Under the pieces are notes generated by a model, which searched no databases, had not been told where the DNA came from, and saw only the letters and a list, made by a program, of their open reading frames with translations. 64,000 nt of DNA, taken from NCBI GenBank assembly GCA_963817785.1, contig CAWFPL010000002.1, positions 62,001-126,000 on the forward strand, read 5' to 3'. This DNA is from JAKALD01 sp963817785 (GTDB lineage Bacteria > Pseudomonadota > Gammaproteobacteria > Burkholderiales > SG8-39). Both the position numbers and the translations under genes were made by a program. Shown in pieces: positions 51,101 through 59,456 of this stretch. The stretch's first letter is position 1. Each line of letters begins with the position of its first letter.

Positions 51101-53290
51101 GGCCGGCTCGAGGACGAAGTCGACGCGCAGTTGCTGCCGCTGTTCCTGGAGGAGGCGCAGGAGCTCGCACCGCGCATGGGCGAGCTGCTGCGCGCGTGGC
51201 GTGCGGAGGCGGCGAATTTCGAGCACGCCGAGGCCCTGCAGCGCGTGTTGCACACGCTCAAGGGCAGCGCGCGCATGGCCGGGGTGATGAGCCTGGGCGA
51301 GCTGGTGCATCAGATGGAGGGGCGCGTCGAGCGCGCGCTGGCGCTGAACCTGGCGCCGGCGCAGCTGTTCGACGAACTGGAGCAGGCCGGGGACCGTGCC
51401 GCCCTGCTGCTCGAGCGTCTGCAAAAGCCGGCCGCGGCGGCGCCGGCAGCCGCGCCGCAGGGCCGCCCCACGGTGACGGCGCCGGCGCGCGCACGCGCGC
51501 TGCTGCGCGTGCGCGCCGACATGCTCGACAAACTGGTCAACGGGGCGGGCGAGGTCGCGATCGTCCGCACGCGCCTCGAGGGCGAGATGCGCACGCTCAA
51601 GCAGGCGCTCGGCGAGCTGACCGAAAACGTGGCGCGGCTGCGCCACCAGCTGCGCGAGGTCGAGATCCAGGCCGAATCGCAGATGCAGACCCGGGTGCGC
51701 GAGGCCGAGGAGCGCGCGCTCGAGTTCGATCCGCTCGAGTTCGACCGCTTCACGCGCTTCCAGGAGCTGACCCGCATGATGGCCGAGAGCGTCAACGACG
51801 TCGCGACGGTGCAGCAGAACCTCGCACGCTCGCTCGACGGCTCGGACGCGGCGCTGTCGGCCCAGGCCCGCCTCAACCGCGAGCTGCAGCAGGACCTGAT
51901 GCGCATCCGCATGGTGCCGGTGGGCACGCTGGCCGAGCGGCTGCATCGCCTGGTGCGCCAGATCTCGAAGGACCTCGGCAAGCGCGTCAATTTCGATTTG
52001 CGCGGCGCCAACGTCGAGCTCGACCGCTCGGTGCTGGAGCGCATCACCGGCCCGCTCGAGCACTTGCTGCGCAACGCGCTCACCCACGGCATCGAGCCGC
52101 CGGCCGCGCGCGCCGCGCAGGGCAAGCCGGAGATCGGCGAGGTGCGGCTCGACGTGCGCCAGGATGGCAACGAGGTCGCGCTCACCTTGTCGGACGACGG
52201 CCGCGGCCTCGATCTCGAGCGGATCCGCGCCAAGGCCCTCGCGCAGGGACTGCTGCACCCGGGCGATCCGGTGAGCGAGGAGCAGCTCGCCGAGCTGATC
52301 TTTCAGCCCGGCTTCAGCACCGCCGAGCAGGTGAGCGAGGTCGCCGGCCGCGGCGTCGGCTTGGACGTGGTGAAAAACGAGGTGAGCGCTCTGGGCGGGC
52401 GCATCGAGCTCGGCTCGAGCGCCGAACAGGGCACGCGCTTTTCGATCCGACTGCCGCTCACGACCGCGATCACGCAGACCGTGCTGGTCAAGTCCGGCAC
52501 GCGCAGCTACGCGCTGCCGGCGGTGATGGTGGAGCAGGTGCAGCAATTGCGCGCCGAGCAGCTCGCCCGGGTGCGTGCCGCCGGGCACGTCGAGTGGGCC
52601 GGCCGGCGCTACCCGCTTGCCTATCTGCCGGAGCTGCTGGGCGAGGCCGGCACGCTCGGGCAGGGCCAGCGCTACCGGCCGCTGCTGCTGCTGCGCGCCG
52701 GGGCGGACTCGGTTGCGCTGCTGGTCGACGAGATGCTCGGCAACCAGGAGGTGGTGGTGAAGAACCTCGGCCCGCAGCTCACGCGCGCGCCGGGCGTCGC
52801 CGGGGTCACCGTGCTCGGCAGCGGTGAGATTGTGCTGATCCTGAATCCGGTGCCGCTCGCGCGGCGGCCGCTGCCGGCGGCGGCAGCGCAGCAACTGCCG
52901 GCACAGACGGCGCCCGCCCCGGCCCGGCCGCGCGTCATGGTGGTCGACGACTCGCTCACCGTACGCAAGATCACCGGGCGGTTGCTGTCGCGCGAGGGCT
53001 ACGAGGTGCTCACCGCGAAGGACGGCGTCGAGGCGCTGGAGCAGCTCGTCAACGTGGTGCCCGACGTGATGCTGGTCGACATCGAGATGCCGCGCATGGA
53101 CGGCTTCGACCTGACGCGCAATGTGCGCGCCGATCCGCGCCTCAAGCACGTGCCGATCATCATGATCACCTCGCGCACCGCGGACAAGCACCGCAGGCAC
53201 GCGCTGGAGATCGGCGTCAACGCGTTCCTCGGCAAGCCCTATCAGGAAGACGAGCTCCTCGGCCACGTTGCCGGCTTCGTGGGACGCTGA
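48134..53290 (+). CDS. chpA: Hybrid chemotaxis histidine kinase ChpA
   Basis: 1718 residues. Several Hpt modules are seen: a degenerate N-terminal one, His718 in HTLKGSGRMVGLAQL, a degenerate one at His875 (HTLASICATMQ, no lysine) and His1040 in HTLKGSARMAGVMSLG. Then come the dimerisation helix, the HATPase (LLRNALTHGIEPP, LSDDGRGLDLERI, GRGVGLDVVKNEV), a CheW-like domain and a C-terminal receiver with the phosphoacceptor Asp1649 in VMLVDIEMPRMDG. It phosphorylates PilG and PilH to steer type IV pili. Smaller than the Pseudomonas ChpA (about 2500 residues), as is usual outside that genus. Confidence 0.95.
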   Translation: MSAPLDIGPLTWVKSEIDSSLERAHAALCEFGGDAQRRDELKTCRTHLHQAAGAVHIVGLEGVSRLFEETERLVSEVESGKLEPAPPVLDALKRAIVAIGKYLSELLDGAVDHPLRLLPEYRTLARVRGAPEPAASELYFPDLSLPPPPRAKPAERLPRDQLEPFLRAQRTRFQRGFIQWLREPLDVPALEELRAAVDAVEQTQTVPAQRAFWWAAGALFDALAQGDLAAAPEVRQLCTRIEQQLRRITEGSPSVAEGLQREVLYWVAHAGAASERARAVRQAFALDGSLPPREPVAADISQRLIIVRGLREAIGAAKEAWGKFAVGAETALATFVQQARDVAEHASRLDIPDLRALTAQIQQAALELQAAPAKMSEAVAMEVATALLVAENAAENYRRQPPDFAQQVQTMLARLQDAVSGERGAGPLPAEPLLDEVTRRAQDKLALDRALAEMQANLQHIEQILDAYFRDPAKGAEFGTLDTLVYQVSGALGMLGEAEARAALERCAVKMRAFGTAAGRPPLDEFEEVAQILSGLGFYLEALRHGKADFAAIMRPLRAAAAGVAPTAAAPSAESELVRAKRDTQAVFQAWQQHPQDQQLEAELRSKLEEIREGAELVADQSLGEQAQQALAELDATPGPQRALDLDRTLSGFAPLAPASPQAQRLSQANGQTIDRELLEIFLEEAVDVLASIGDNLAHSRGEPASTSHLAIIRRGLHTLKGSGRMVGLAQLGEAAWALEQVMNLWLQEERGATPGLLELIGMAHASFADWVQRLRTGAPQPDASSLIAAAGRVSRGEPLSAAAGGAAPAGLETAREAAAAAAEDTVAIGSTRVSSSLYAVFVNEARQHLDVLERELAAFAAAGEAREDLLRAAHTLASICATMQFDAMQALGHAVEGAFRRLQRRGSAPDGDLLARLAESIAALRAMYGEVLERRVPVARAELLGALEALAVDAAAPAAEHPPLTEPAPGASSSAELIVEEIPLERRQGRLEDEVDAQLLPLFLEEAQELAPRMGELLRAWRAEAANFEHAEALQRVLHTLKGSARMAGVMSLGELVHQMEGRVERALALNLAPAQLFDELEQAGDRAALLLERLQKPAAAAPAAAPQGRPTVTAPARARALLRVRADMLDKLVNGAGEVAIVRTRLEGEMRTLKQALGELTENVARLRHQLREVEIQAESQMQTRVREAEERALEFDPLEFDRFTRFQELTRMMAESVNDVATVQQNLARSLDGSDAALSAQARLNRELQQDLMRIRMVPVGTLAERLHRLVRQISKDLGKRVNFDLRGANVELDRSVLERITGPLEHLLRNALTHGIEPPAARAAQGKPEIGEVRLDVRQDGNEVALTLSDDGRGLDLERIRAKALAQGLLHPGDPVSEEQLAELIFQPGFSTAEQVSEVAGRGVGLDVVKNEVSALGGRIELGSSAEQGTRFSIRLPLTTAITQTVLVKSGTRSYALPAVMVEQVQQLRAEQLARVRAAGHVEWAGRRYPLAYLPELLGEAGTLGQGQRYRPLLLLRAGADSVALLVDEMLGNQEVVVKNLGPQLTRAPGVAGVTVLGSGEIVLILNPVPLARRPLPAAAAQQLPAQTAPAPARPRVMVVDDSLTVRKITGRLLSREGYEVLTAKDGVEALEQLVNVVPDVMLVDIEMPRMDGFDLTRNVRADPRLKHVPIIMITSRTADKHRRHALEIGVNAFLGKPYQEDELLGHVAGFVGR

Positions 53291-53361
53291 CTGAGGGCTG
53301 CCGCGCCCGGACGGGCGGGGGTGCCCTCCCAGGGCGGGGAAGGGGTAAAATATCGTCACGG

Positions 53362-53922
53362 ATGGCTTCGATCAATCTGACCCATCACTTCCTGATCGCC
53401 ATGCCCAACATGGGCGATCCGTACTTCGCCAGATCGCTCACCTACCTGTGCGAGCACAACGAGCAGGGCGCCTTGGGTGTGGTGGTGAACCGGCCGATCG
53501 ACATGACACTGCAGGCGCTGTTCGAGCGCCTGTCGCTCACCCTGAAGGACCATGAGCTCGCCGGCGCGCCGATCTACTTCGGCGGCCCGGTGCAGACCGA
53601 CCGCGGCTTCGTGCTGCATACCCCGGCGGGCAGCTGGCAATCCACCCTGCGCGTGGGCGACGCGGTTGGACTGACCACCTCCAAGGACATCCTGGAGGCG
53701 GTGGGGCGCGGCGAAGGCCCGCGCCGCCTGCTGGTCACGCTGGGCTACGCGGGCTGGTCGCCGGGGCAGCTCGAGCACGAGCTGACGCAGAACGCCTGGC
53801 TTACAGTCGAGGCGCGGGACGCGATCATTTTCGACCTGCCGGCCGAGGAGCGTTTGCCCGCGGCGATGGAGCTGCTGGGTATCGATTTCGCGCGGCTTGC
53901 GGACGAAGCCGGCCATGCCTGA
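53362..53922 (+). CDS. YqgE/AlgH family protein (UPF0301)
   Basis: 186 residues of the UPF0301 family: INLTHHFLIAMPNMGDPYFA, YLCEHNEQGALGVVVNRPID, YFGGPVQTDRGFVLH and GYAGWSPGQLEHELTQNAWL are its hallmarks. Molecular function is not established; the family sits next to ruvX/yqgF in many proteobacteria, as here, where the ruvX start overlaps its stop by eight bases. Confidence 0.93.
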   Translation: MASINLTHHFLIAMPNMGDPYFARSLTYLCEHNEQGALGVVVNRPIDMTLQALFERLSLTLKDHELAGAPIYFGGPVQTDRGFVLHTPAGSWQSTLRVGDAVGLTTSKDILEAVGRGEGPRRLLVTLGYAGWSPGQLEHELTQNAWLTVEARDAIIFDLPAEERLPAAMELLGIDFARLADEAGHA

Positions 53923-54412
53923 GCGCCTGATGGCCCGCGCGCCGGCCCCGAGCTCTCGTTCCCCTGTCTCTTCCCACCCTCGCACCGGCACGGTGCTGGC
54001 CTTCGATTTCGGCGCGAAGCGCATCGGGGTCGCGGTGGGCGACGCGATGCTGCGCACGGCGCATCCGCTCGCGGGCGTTGCCGCGGCCGGAGACGCGGCG
54101 CGGCTCGCCGCGGTCGCGCAGCTGGTCACCGAATGGCAGCCGAATGCGCTGGTGGTCGGCGTACCTCGGGGCACCGATGGCGCTGCCCACGAGATGACGC
54201 GGCGCGCTGAACACTTCGCACGCCAGCTCGAGAGCCGCTTCGGCCTACCGGTCGAGCGGGTCGACGAACGCTACAGCTCGGTCGCGGCTGAGAGCCGGCT
54301 GCGCGAAGCCGCGGGCGCGCGCCGCGCGGCGCGCGCTTCGCGGGAGCGTACACTCGATTCGTACGCCGCCCAGCTCATTCTCGAGCAGTACTTCCACGAG
54401 GCGCCGCAGTGA
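53915..54412 (+). CDS. ruvX: Holliday-junction resolvase-like / pre-16S rRNA nuclease YqgF
   Basis: 165 residues with the RNase H-like fold: VLAFDFGAKRIGVAVGDAML (first catalytic Asp), NALVVGVPRGTDGAAHEMT, VERVDERYSSVAAESRL (Asp/Glu) and DSYAAQLILEQYF (last Asp). The N-terminus has about 25 extra residues before the fold. It acts in 16S rRNA 5' end maturation. Overlaps algH upstream and pyrR downstream (ATGA). Confidence 0.93.
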   Translation: MPERLMARAPAPSSRSPVSSHPRTGTVLAFDFGAKRIGVAVGDAMLRTAHPLAGVAAAGDAARLAAVAQLVTEWQPNALVVGVPRGTDGAAHEMTRRAEHFARQLESRFGLPVERVDERYSSVAAESRLREAAGARRAARASRERTLDSYAAQLILEQYFHEAPQ

Positions 54413-54909
54413 GCGCGTTGCCCGACGCTGAAGCCCTGTGCGCTACGCTCGCCGCGGAACTGCGCCCCCACGTCACACCGAGCACGGCGATGATCGGTCT
54501 GTACACCGGCGGCGTGTGGCTCGCGGAGCGGCTGCACGCGACGCTCGGCATCGAGGCGCCGCTCGGCACCATGGACATCGCGTTCTACCGCGACGATTAC
54601 GACCGGCAGGGCCTGCAGCGCGATCCCAAGCGCACCAGGATCCCCTTCGACGTCGAAGGCCGCGACCTGCTGCTGGTCGACGACGTGCTCTACACCGGCC
54701 GCACGGTGCGCGCGGCGATGAACGAGCTGTTCGACTACGGCCGGCCGGCGAGCATCGCGCTGGTGGTACTGGCCGAGCGCGGCGGCCGCGAGCTGCCGAT
54801 CTGTGCCCAGTACTGCGGCGCGCGGGTCGAGGTGCCGCCGGACATGCGGCTGCGCCTGCAGCGCGCCGACGACGGCAAACTCAGCCTCGAGCTCAAGCGT
54901 GCAGCATAG
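54409..54909 (+). CDS. pyrR: Bifunctional PyrR: pyrimidine regulator / uracil phosphoribosyltransferase
   Basis: 166 residues. The PRPP-binding motif is LLLVDDVLYTGRTVRAAMNE, preceded by IGLYTGGVWLAERLHATLGI and LGTMDIAFYRDDYDRQG. Length and motifs match PyrR of the algH-ruvX-pyrR-pyrB-pyrC' cluster. Whether it regulates pyr transcription here or serves only as a phosphoribosyltransferase is not shown by the sequence. The pyrB start lies inside its last codons. Confidence 0.92.
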   Translation: MSALPDAEALCATLAAELRPHVTPSTAMIGLYTGGVWLAERLHATLGIEAPLGTMDIAFYRDDYDRQGLQRDPKRTRIPFDVEGRDLLLVDDVLYTGRTVRAAMNELFDYGRPASIALVVLAERGGRELPICAQYCGARVEVPPDMRLRLQRADDGKLSLELKRAA

Positions 54910-55849
54910 CCCGCAACTCGATGGCAACGGCAAGCTGCAGCATCTGCTTTCGATCGAGGGGCTGCCGCGCGAGACCCTGACGCAGATCCTGGACACCGCG
55001 AGCAGCTTCGTCGGCGTTACCGAACGCGAAGTGAAAAAAGTGCCGCTGCTGCGCGGCAAGAGCGTTTTCAACCTGTTCTTCGAGCCCTCGACGCGCACCC
55101 GTACCACGTTCGAGATCGCGGCCAAGCGCCTGTCCGCGGACGTCATCAACCTGAACGTCGCGGCCTCGTCGCAGACCAAGGGCGAATCGCTGCTCGACAC
55201 GGTGGCGAACCTCTCGGCGATGCAGGCCGACCTGTTCATCGTGCGCCACGGCTCCTCGGGCGCGCCGTTCATGATCGCGCGCCACGTCAAGCCGCACGAG
55301 CACGTCATCAACGCCGGCGACGGCCGCCATGCACACCCGACGCAGGGGCTGCTCGACCTGTACACGATCCGCCACTACAAGGGCGAATTCTCGCGGCTCT
55401 GCGTGGCCGTAGTAGGCGACATCCTGCACTCGCGGGTGGCGCGCTCGCTGATCCACGGGCTCACCACGCTGGGCGTGCCCGAAGTGCGCGTGATCGCGCC
55501 GCAGACGCTGCTGCCCGCCGGGGTGGAAAGCCTCGGGGTGCGGCGCTTCCACGACATGCGTGCCGGGATGAAGGGCTGCGACGTCGTGGTGATGCTGCGG
55601 CTGCAGAGCGAGAGAATGCGCGGCGCGCTGCTGCCCAGCGCCCAGGAATACTTCAAGTATTACGGACTCACCGCGGAAAAGCTCGCGCTCGCCAAGCCCG
55701 ACGCCATCGTGATGCATCCCGGGCCGATGAACCGCGGCATCGAAATCGACTCGACGGTGGCCGACGGGCCGCATTCGGTGATCTTGCCGCAGGTCACTTT
55801 CGGCATTGCGGTGCGCATGGCGGTGATGTCGATCGTCGCGGGGAACTGA
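54899..55849 (+). CDS. pyrB: Aspartate carbamoyltransferase catalytic subunit
   Basis: 316 residues from a GTG that overlaps pyrR by 11 bases. Motifs are NLFFEPSTRTRTTFEIAAKR (carbamoyl-phosphate loop), VARSLIHGLTTLGV, GDGRHAHPTQGLLDLYTI and MHPGPMNRGIEIDS. It makes carbamoyl-aspartate. It belongs to the ATCase class that needs the neighbouring inactive dihydroorotase subunit for assembly, as in Pseudomonas; that gene starts at the pyrB stop (TGATG). Confidence 0.96.
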   Translation: MQHSPQLDGNGKLQHLLSIEGLPRETLTQILDTASSFVGVTEREVKKVPLLRGKSVFNLFFEPSTRTRTTFEIAAKRLSADVINLNVAASSQTKGESLLDTVANLSAMQADLFIVRHGSSGAPFMIARHVKPHEHVINAGDGRHAHPTQGLLDLYTIRHYKGEFSRLCVAVVGDILHSRVARSLIHGLTTLGVPEVRVIAPQTLLPAGVESLGVRRFHDMRAGMKGCDVVVMLRLQSERMRGALLPSAQEYFKYYGLTAEKLALAKPDAIVMHPGPMNRGIEIDSTVADGPHSVILPQVTFGIAVRMAVMSIVAGN

Positions 55850-57126
55850 TGAAGCTTCTCGTGCGCAACGGCCGCATCGTCGATCCCGCGAGCGGGCGCG
55901 ACGCGAAAGGCGATCTGCTGATCGCGGACGGCAGGATCGCCGCGCTCGACAGCGCGGCGCGCAGTGCCAGCGCGGAGCGCACGCTCGATGCCCAGGGGCT
56001 GGTGGTCGCGCCCGGGCTGATCGACCTGTCCGCCCGGCTGCGCGAGCCGGGCTACGAGTACAAGGCGACGCTCGAATCCGAGATGGACGCCGCGGTGGCG
56101 GGCGGCGTGACCAGCCTCGCCTGCCCGCCGGATACCGATCCGCCGCTCGACGAGCCCGGGCTGGTCGACATGCTGCGCCGGCGCGCCAAGGCGCTGTCGC
56201 GCGCACGCGTGTATCCGGTCGGCGCGCTCACGGTGCAGCTCAAGGGCGAGGCGCTCACCGAGATGGCCGAGCTCGCCGAAGCGGGCTGCGTCGCTTTCTC
56301 GCAGGCGAACGTGGCGCTCACCGACAGCCAGGTACTGTGGCGCGCCCTGCAGTACGCGGCGACCTTCGGCTTCCCGGTGTGGCTGCGCGCCGAAGACCTG
56401 TCGCTCGCCCGCGGCGGCGTGGCGCACGACGGCGAAGTGGCGACGCGGCTCGGCCTGCCCGGCATTCCCGCCTTTGCCGAGACTATCGCGCTCGCCGCGA
56501 TCCTGGAGCTGGTGCGCGCAACCGGCGCTCGCGTGCACGTGTGCCGGCTCTCGACGGCGGCCGCGGTCGACATGATCCGGCGCGCCAAAGGCGAAGGACT
56601 GCCGGTGAGCTGCGACGTCGGCATCCACCACGTGCATCTGTCGGACATGGACTTGGGCTACTTCGACGCGCACTGCCGGCTTGTGCCGCCGCTCAGGAGC
56701 CAGCGCGACCGCGACGCGCTCGCCGAGGGGCTGGCGGAAGGCACGATCGACTGTGCCTGTTCGGACCACACTCCGGTGGACGAGGACCAGAAGCAGCTGC
56801 CGTTCGCCGAGGCCGAGCCAGGCGCGACCGGCCTCGAGCTGCTGCTGCCGCTGGCGCTCAAGTGGGGCGCAGGCAGAAAGCTGTCGCTCGCGCAGACGCT
56901 CGCGCGCGTGACCAGCGACGCAGCGCGCGTGCTCGGCGTGCACTCCGGGCGCCTCGAGCCGGGGGCGCCGGGCGACGTCGTCGTATTCGACCCCGCAGCG
57001 CCCTTCCGCGTCACCGCGCAGGCGCTGCGCAGTCAAGGCAAGAACAGCCCGTTCCTCGGCTGCGAGCTGGGGGGGCGCGTGCGCTACACGCTGGTGGCCG
57101 GGAATCTGGTGTACGAGCACAAGTGA
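55849..57126 (+). CDS. Non-catalytic dihydroorotase-like subunit (PyrC'/PyrX)
   Basis: 425 residues of the cyclic amidohydrolase fold (LVRNGRIVDPASGRDAKGDL, GLIDLSARLREPGYEYK, CSDHTPVDEDQKQLPFAEAE). The metal-binding DxHxH of active dihydroorotases is replaced by DLSAR. The next expected histidine site reads LRAEDLSLARGG. The later Asp-bearing SDHTP remains. It therefore should not bind the dinuclear zinc site. In Pseudomonas such a protein is a structural partner of PyrB. A catalytic PyrC must be encoded elsewhere. Confidence 0.9.
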   Translation: MKLLVRNGRIVDPASGRDAKGDLLIADGRIAALDSAARSASAERTLDAQGLVVAPGLIDLSARLREPGYEYKATLESEMDAAVAGGVTSLACPPDTDPPLDEPGLVDMLRRRAKALSRARVYPVGALTVQLKGEALTEMAELAEAGCVAFSQANVALTDSQVLWRALQYAATFGFPVWLRAEDLSLARGGVAHDGEVATRLGLPGIPAFAETIALAAILELVRATGARVHVCRLSTAAAVDMIRRAKGEGLPVSCDVGIHHVHLSDMDLGYFDAHCRLVPPLRSQRDRDALAEGLAEGTIDCACSDHTPVDEDQKQLPFAEAEPGATGLELLLPLALKWGAGRKLSLAQTLARVTSDAARVLGVHSGRLEPGAPGDVVVFDPAAPFRVTAQALRSQGKNSPFLGCELGGRVRYTLVAGNLVYEHK

Positions 57127-58139
57127 GGCCGCGTCCGCTCGCTGCCGCGCTGCTCGCCGCGCTGCTCGCCGCCTGCGGCACGCTGCCGCGCCGCGCACCG
57201 GAGGCCGGGAGCGAGGCGGCCACGGCGCCGGCCCAGCAGCCCGCCGCGCCGGGTACGCCGGGCGGGGGCTATTACAAGGACGATGGGCCCGGCGCCAATC
57301 CGCCGCCGGATCTGGCATCCATTCCCGACGCCACGCCGAAGCTCGAGCCGCTCGATCCCGCCGCCAATCGGCCCTACCAGGCGCTCGGCCGGCAGTACGT
57401 GCCGCTGACGCGGGTCCAGTCGTTTCACGAGCGCGGCCTGGCAAGCTGGTACGGCCGGCGCTACAACGGCCTGAAGACCTCGAGCGGCGAGCGCTATGAC
57501 ATGTACGCGATGACGGCCGCACATCCCGTGCTGCCGATCCCGAGCTATGCGCGCGTCACCGATCTCTCCAATGGCCGCAGCGTAGTGGTGCGCATCAACG
57601 ACCGCGGACCGTTCTGGCCGGGACGTATCATCGACCTGTCCTACGCCGCCGCCTACAAGCTCGGCTTCATCGGCAGCGGCAGCGCGATGGTCGAGGTCGA
57701 CAGCATCGTGCCTGGCGAGACCCAGCTGGCGCAGCGGGCGCCGCCCGCCGCGCCAGGCGCGTCGCCGCCGCCGGCGACGCAGCAGCTCGCCGTGGCACCG
57801 CCCGCCACGCCAGGCGCGACGCCGCCGCCGACGACGCAGCAGCTCGCCGTGGCACCGCCCGCCACGCCAGGCGCGACGCCGCCGAGCGCTCCCGCCGCGC
57901 CGGAGCCGAGCGGATTTTATCTGCAGCTCGGCGCGTTCTCGGCGCGCGCCAACGCCGAGAGCTTTCGCGCCCGCGTGTATCGCGAGCTCGCGTGGCTTTC
58001 GGACGCGATCCACGTGATCGGCAGCGACGGGCTGTTCAAGCTGCATCTCGGCCCGTACCGCACGCCGGACGAGGCCCGTACGGTTGCGGCGCGCATCCAG
58101 GCCGAACTAAACTTCAAGCCGGTATTCGTGGCCCGATAG
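57123..58139 (+). CDS. rlpA: RlpA-like septal lipoprotein with SPOR domain
   Basis: 338 residues from a GTG whose GTGA overlaps the pyrC' stop. A lipoprotein signal LAALLAACG (lipobox Cys near residue 19) leads to the double-psi beta-barrel (GLASWYGRRYNGLKTSSGER, MTAAHPVLPIPSYARVT, VVVRINDRGPFWPGRIIDLS). A repetitive Pro/Ala linker and a C-terminal SPOR domain (GFYLQLGAFSARANAESF) follow. The family cleaves glycan strands lacking stem peptides at the septum; the catalytic Asp is in NDRGPF. Confidence 0.93.
   Translation: MRPRPLAAALLAALLAACGTLPRRAPEAGSEAATAPAQQPAAPGTPGGGYYKDDGPGANPPPDLASIPDATPKLEPLDPAANRPYQALGRQYVPLTRVQSFHERGLASWYGRRYNGLKTSSGERYDMYAMTAAHPVLPIPSYARVTDLSNGRSVVVRINDRGPFWPGRIIDLSYAAAYKLGFIGSGSAMVEVDSIVPGETQLAQRAPPAAPGASPPPATQQLAVAPPATPGATPPPTTQQLAVAPPATPGATPPSAPAAPEPSGFYLQLGAFSARANAESFRARVYRELAWLSDAIHVIGSDGLFKLHLGPYRTPDEARTVAARIQAELNFKPVFVAR
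57741..57889 (+). repeat. 57-bp tandem repeat in rlpA linker
   Basis: A 57-base unit (19 residues, APPATPGATPPPTTQQLAV-like) starts at 57741, 57798 and, in shortened form, 57855, with only a few mismatches. It encodes the flexible linker between the barrel and SPOR domains. Repeats of this length can gain or lose units. Confidence 0.85.
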
Positions 58140-58261
58140 GCGCTGAGGGCGGTGACCGCCATGCGGCGGTGCCTTGCGCCGAGCCGTCGAGGCGGGCGTG
58201 CCTGCCAGCTCTTATAATTCGCGCCTTCTCCGCACCCCACTTTCATCACTCCCGAGAGACC

Positions 58262-59389
58262 ATGCTCCGCACGCTGCTCGCCCTCGTCATCGCCTCCTGC
58301 GCAGTGCTCGCTCGCGCGGAGGCGCCGCAACCGCCGTCGATCGACGCCAAGTCGTGGCTGCTCGTGGACCTCTCGAGCAACCAGATCCTCGCCTCGGACA
58401 AGCCCGACGAGCGCGTCGAGCCCGCTTCGCTGACCAAGATGATGACCGCGTACCTGGTGTTTGCCGCGCTGCGCGACAAAAAGCTCTCGCTCGATCAGCA
58501 GGTCCCGGTGTCGGTACACGCGTGGAAGGCGCCGGGCTCGCGCATGTTCATCCAGCCCGGCATGCCGGTCACCGTCGACCAGCTGATCCGGGGCATGGAG
58601 ATCGAGTCCGGCAACGACGCCGCCACCGCGCTCGCCGAGGCGGTGGCCGGGTCCGAGGACGTGTTCGTGCAGATGATGAATCGCGAGGCGCAACGCCTCG
58701 GCATGGACCACACGCATTACATGAACGCCACCGGGCTGCCCGACCCGCAGCACTACACCACCGCGCACGACCTCTACCTGCTGGCAAGCGCGCTGATCCG
58801 CGATTTCCCGCAGGACTACGCGCGCTACTACGCGCTCAAGGAGTTCAGCTACAACCACATCACTCAGGCGAACCGCAACCGGCTGCTGTGGCTCGACCCG
58901 AGCGTCGACGGGGTGAAGACCGGCCACACCGAGGAGGCCGGCTACTGCCTGATCGGGTCGGCCAAGCGCGGGCCGCGCCGCATGATGTCCGTGCTGCTCG
59001 GCGCGCCCTCGGATGCGGCGCGCACCGACGAGAGTCTGAAGCTCCTCGACTGGGGCTTCCAGTTCTTCGACAGCGTGCGCCTGTACGGCAGAGACAAGCC
59101 GGTGAAGACGATCCGCGTGTGGAAGGGCGCCGCTCCGGAGGTGCAAGTCGGCTTCCTGCACGACTTCGTGATCACCGTGCCGAAGGGCGAGGCCGGCAGG
59201 CTGAAGGCCGACTTGCGCTCGCAGCAGCCGCTGGTGGCGCCGGTGGCCGAGGGCCAGCAGATCGGCGTCCTGCGTCTGTCGCTCGACGACAAGCCGCTGG
59301 GGGAATACCCGGTGGTGGCGCTCGAGGCGGTGCCGGCCGCCGGGATTTTCCGCCGCGCCTGGGATACACTGCGGCTGTGGGTCAAGTGA
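58262..59389 (+). CDS. dacC: D-alanyl-D-alanine carboxypeptidase (PBP5/6 family)
   Basis: 375 residues. A signal peptide (MLRTLLALVIASCAVLARA) precedes the SxxK motif in PASLTKMMTAY, the SGN motif in IESGNDAATALAEAVAG and the KTG triad in VDGVKTGHTEEAGYCL. The C-terminal domain (PLVAPVAEGQQIGVLRLSLD) ends in an amphipathic anchor (AAGIFRRAWDTLRLWVK). It trims pentapeptides in the periplasm. It is paired here with rlpA upstream and a D-amino acid aminotransferase downstream, a consistent cell-wall set. Confidence 0.95.
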   Translation: MLRTLLALVIASCAVLARAEAPQPPSIDAKSWLLVDLSSNQILASDKPDERVEPASLTKMMTAYLVFAALRDKKLSLDQQVPVSVHAWKAPGSRMFIQPGMPVTVDQLIRGMEIESGNDAATALAEAVAGSEDVFVQMMNREAQRLGMDHTHYMNATGLPDPQHYTTAHDLYLLASALIRDFPQDYARYYALKEFSYNHITQANRNRLLWLDPSVDGVKTGHTEEAGYCLIGSAKRGPRRMMSVLLGAPSDAARTDESLKLLDWGFQFFDSVRLYGRDKPVKTIRVWKGAAPEVQVGFLHDFVITVPKGEAGRLKADLRSQQPLVAPVAEGQQIGVLRLSLDDKPLGEYPVVALEAVPAAGIFRRAWDTLRLWVK

Positions 59390-59456
59390 GAGTCACCCTG
59401 CGCGCCGCGCGCCGGGAGCGCGCAGCGTGCGCCATGTCCGGAGCAGGCGCGCCCCG

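Noticed and set aside
50489..53359. A 956-codon open frame on the minus strand
   Set aside because: Antisense to chpA; no domain-like sequence, composition typical of a shadow frame.
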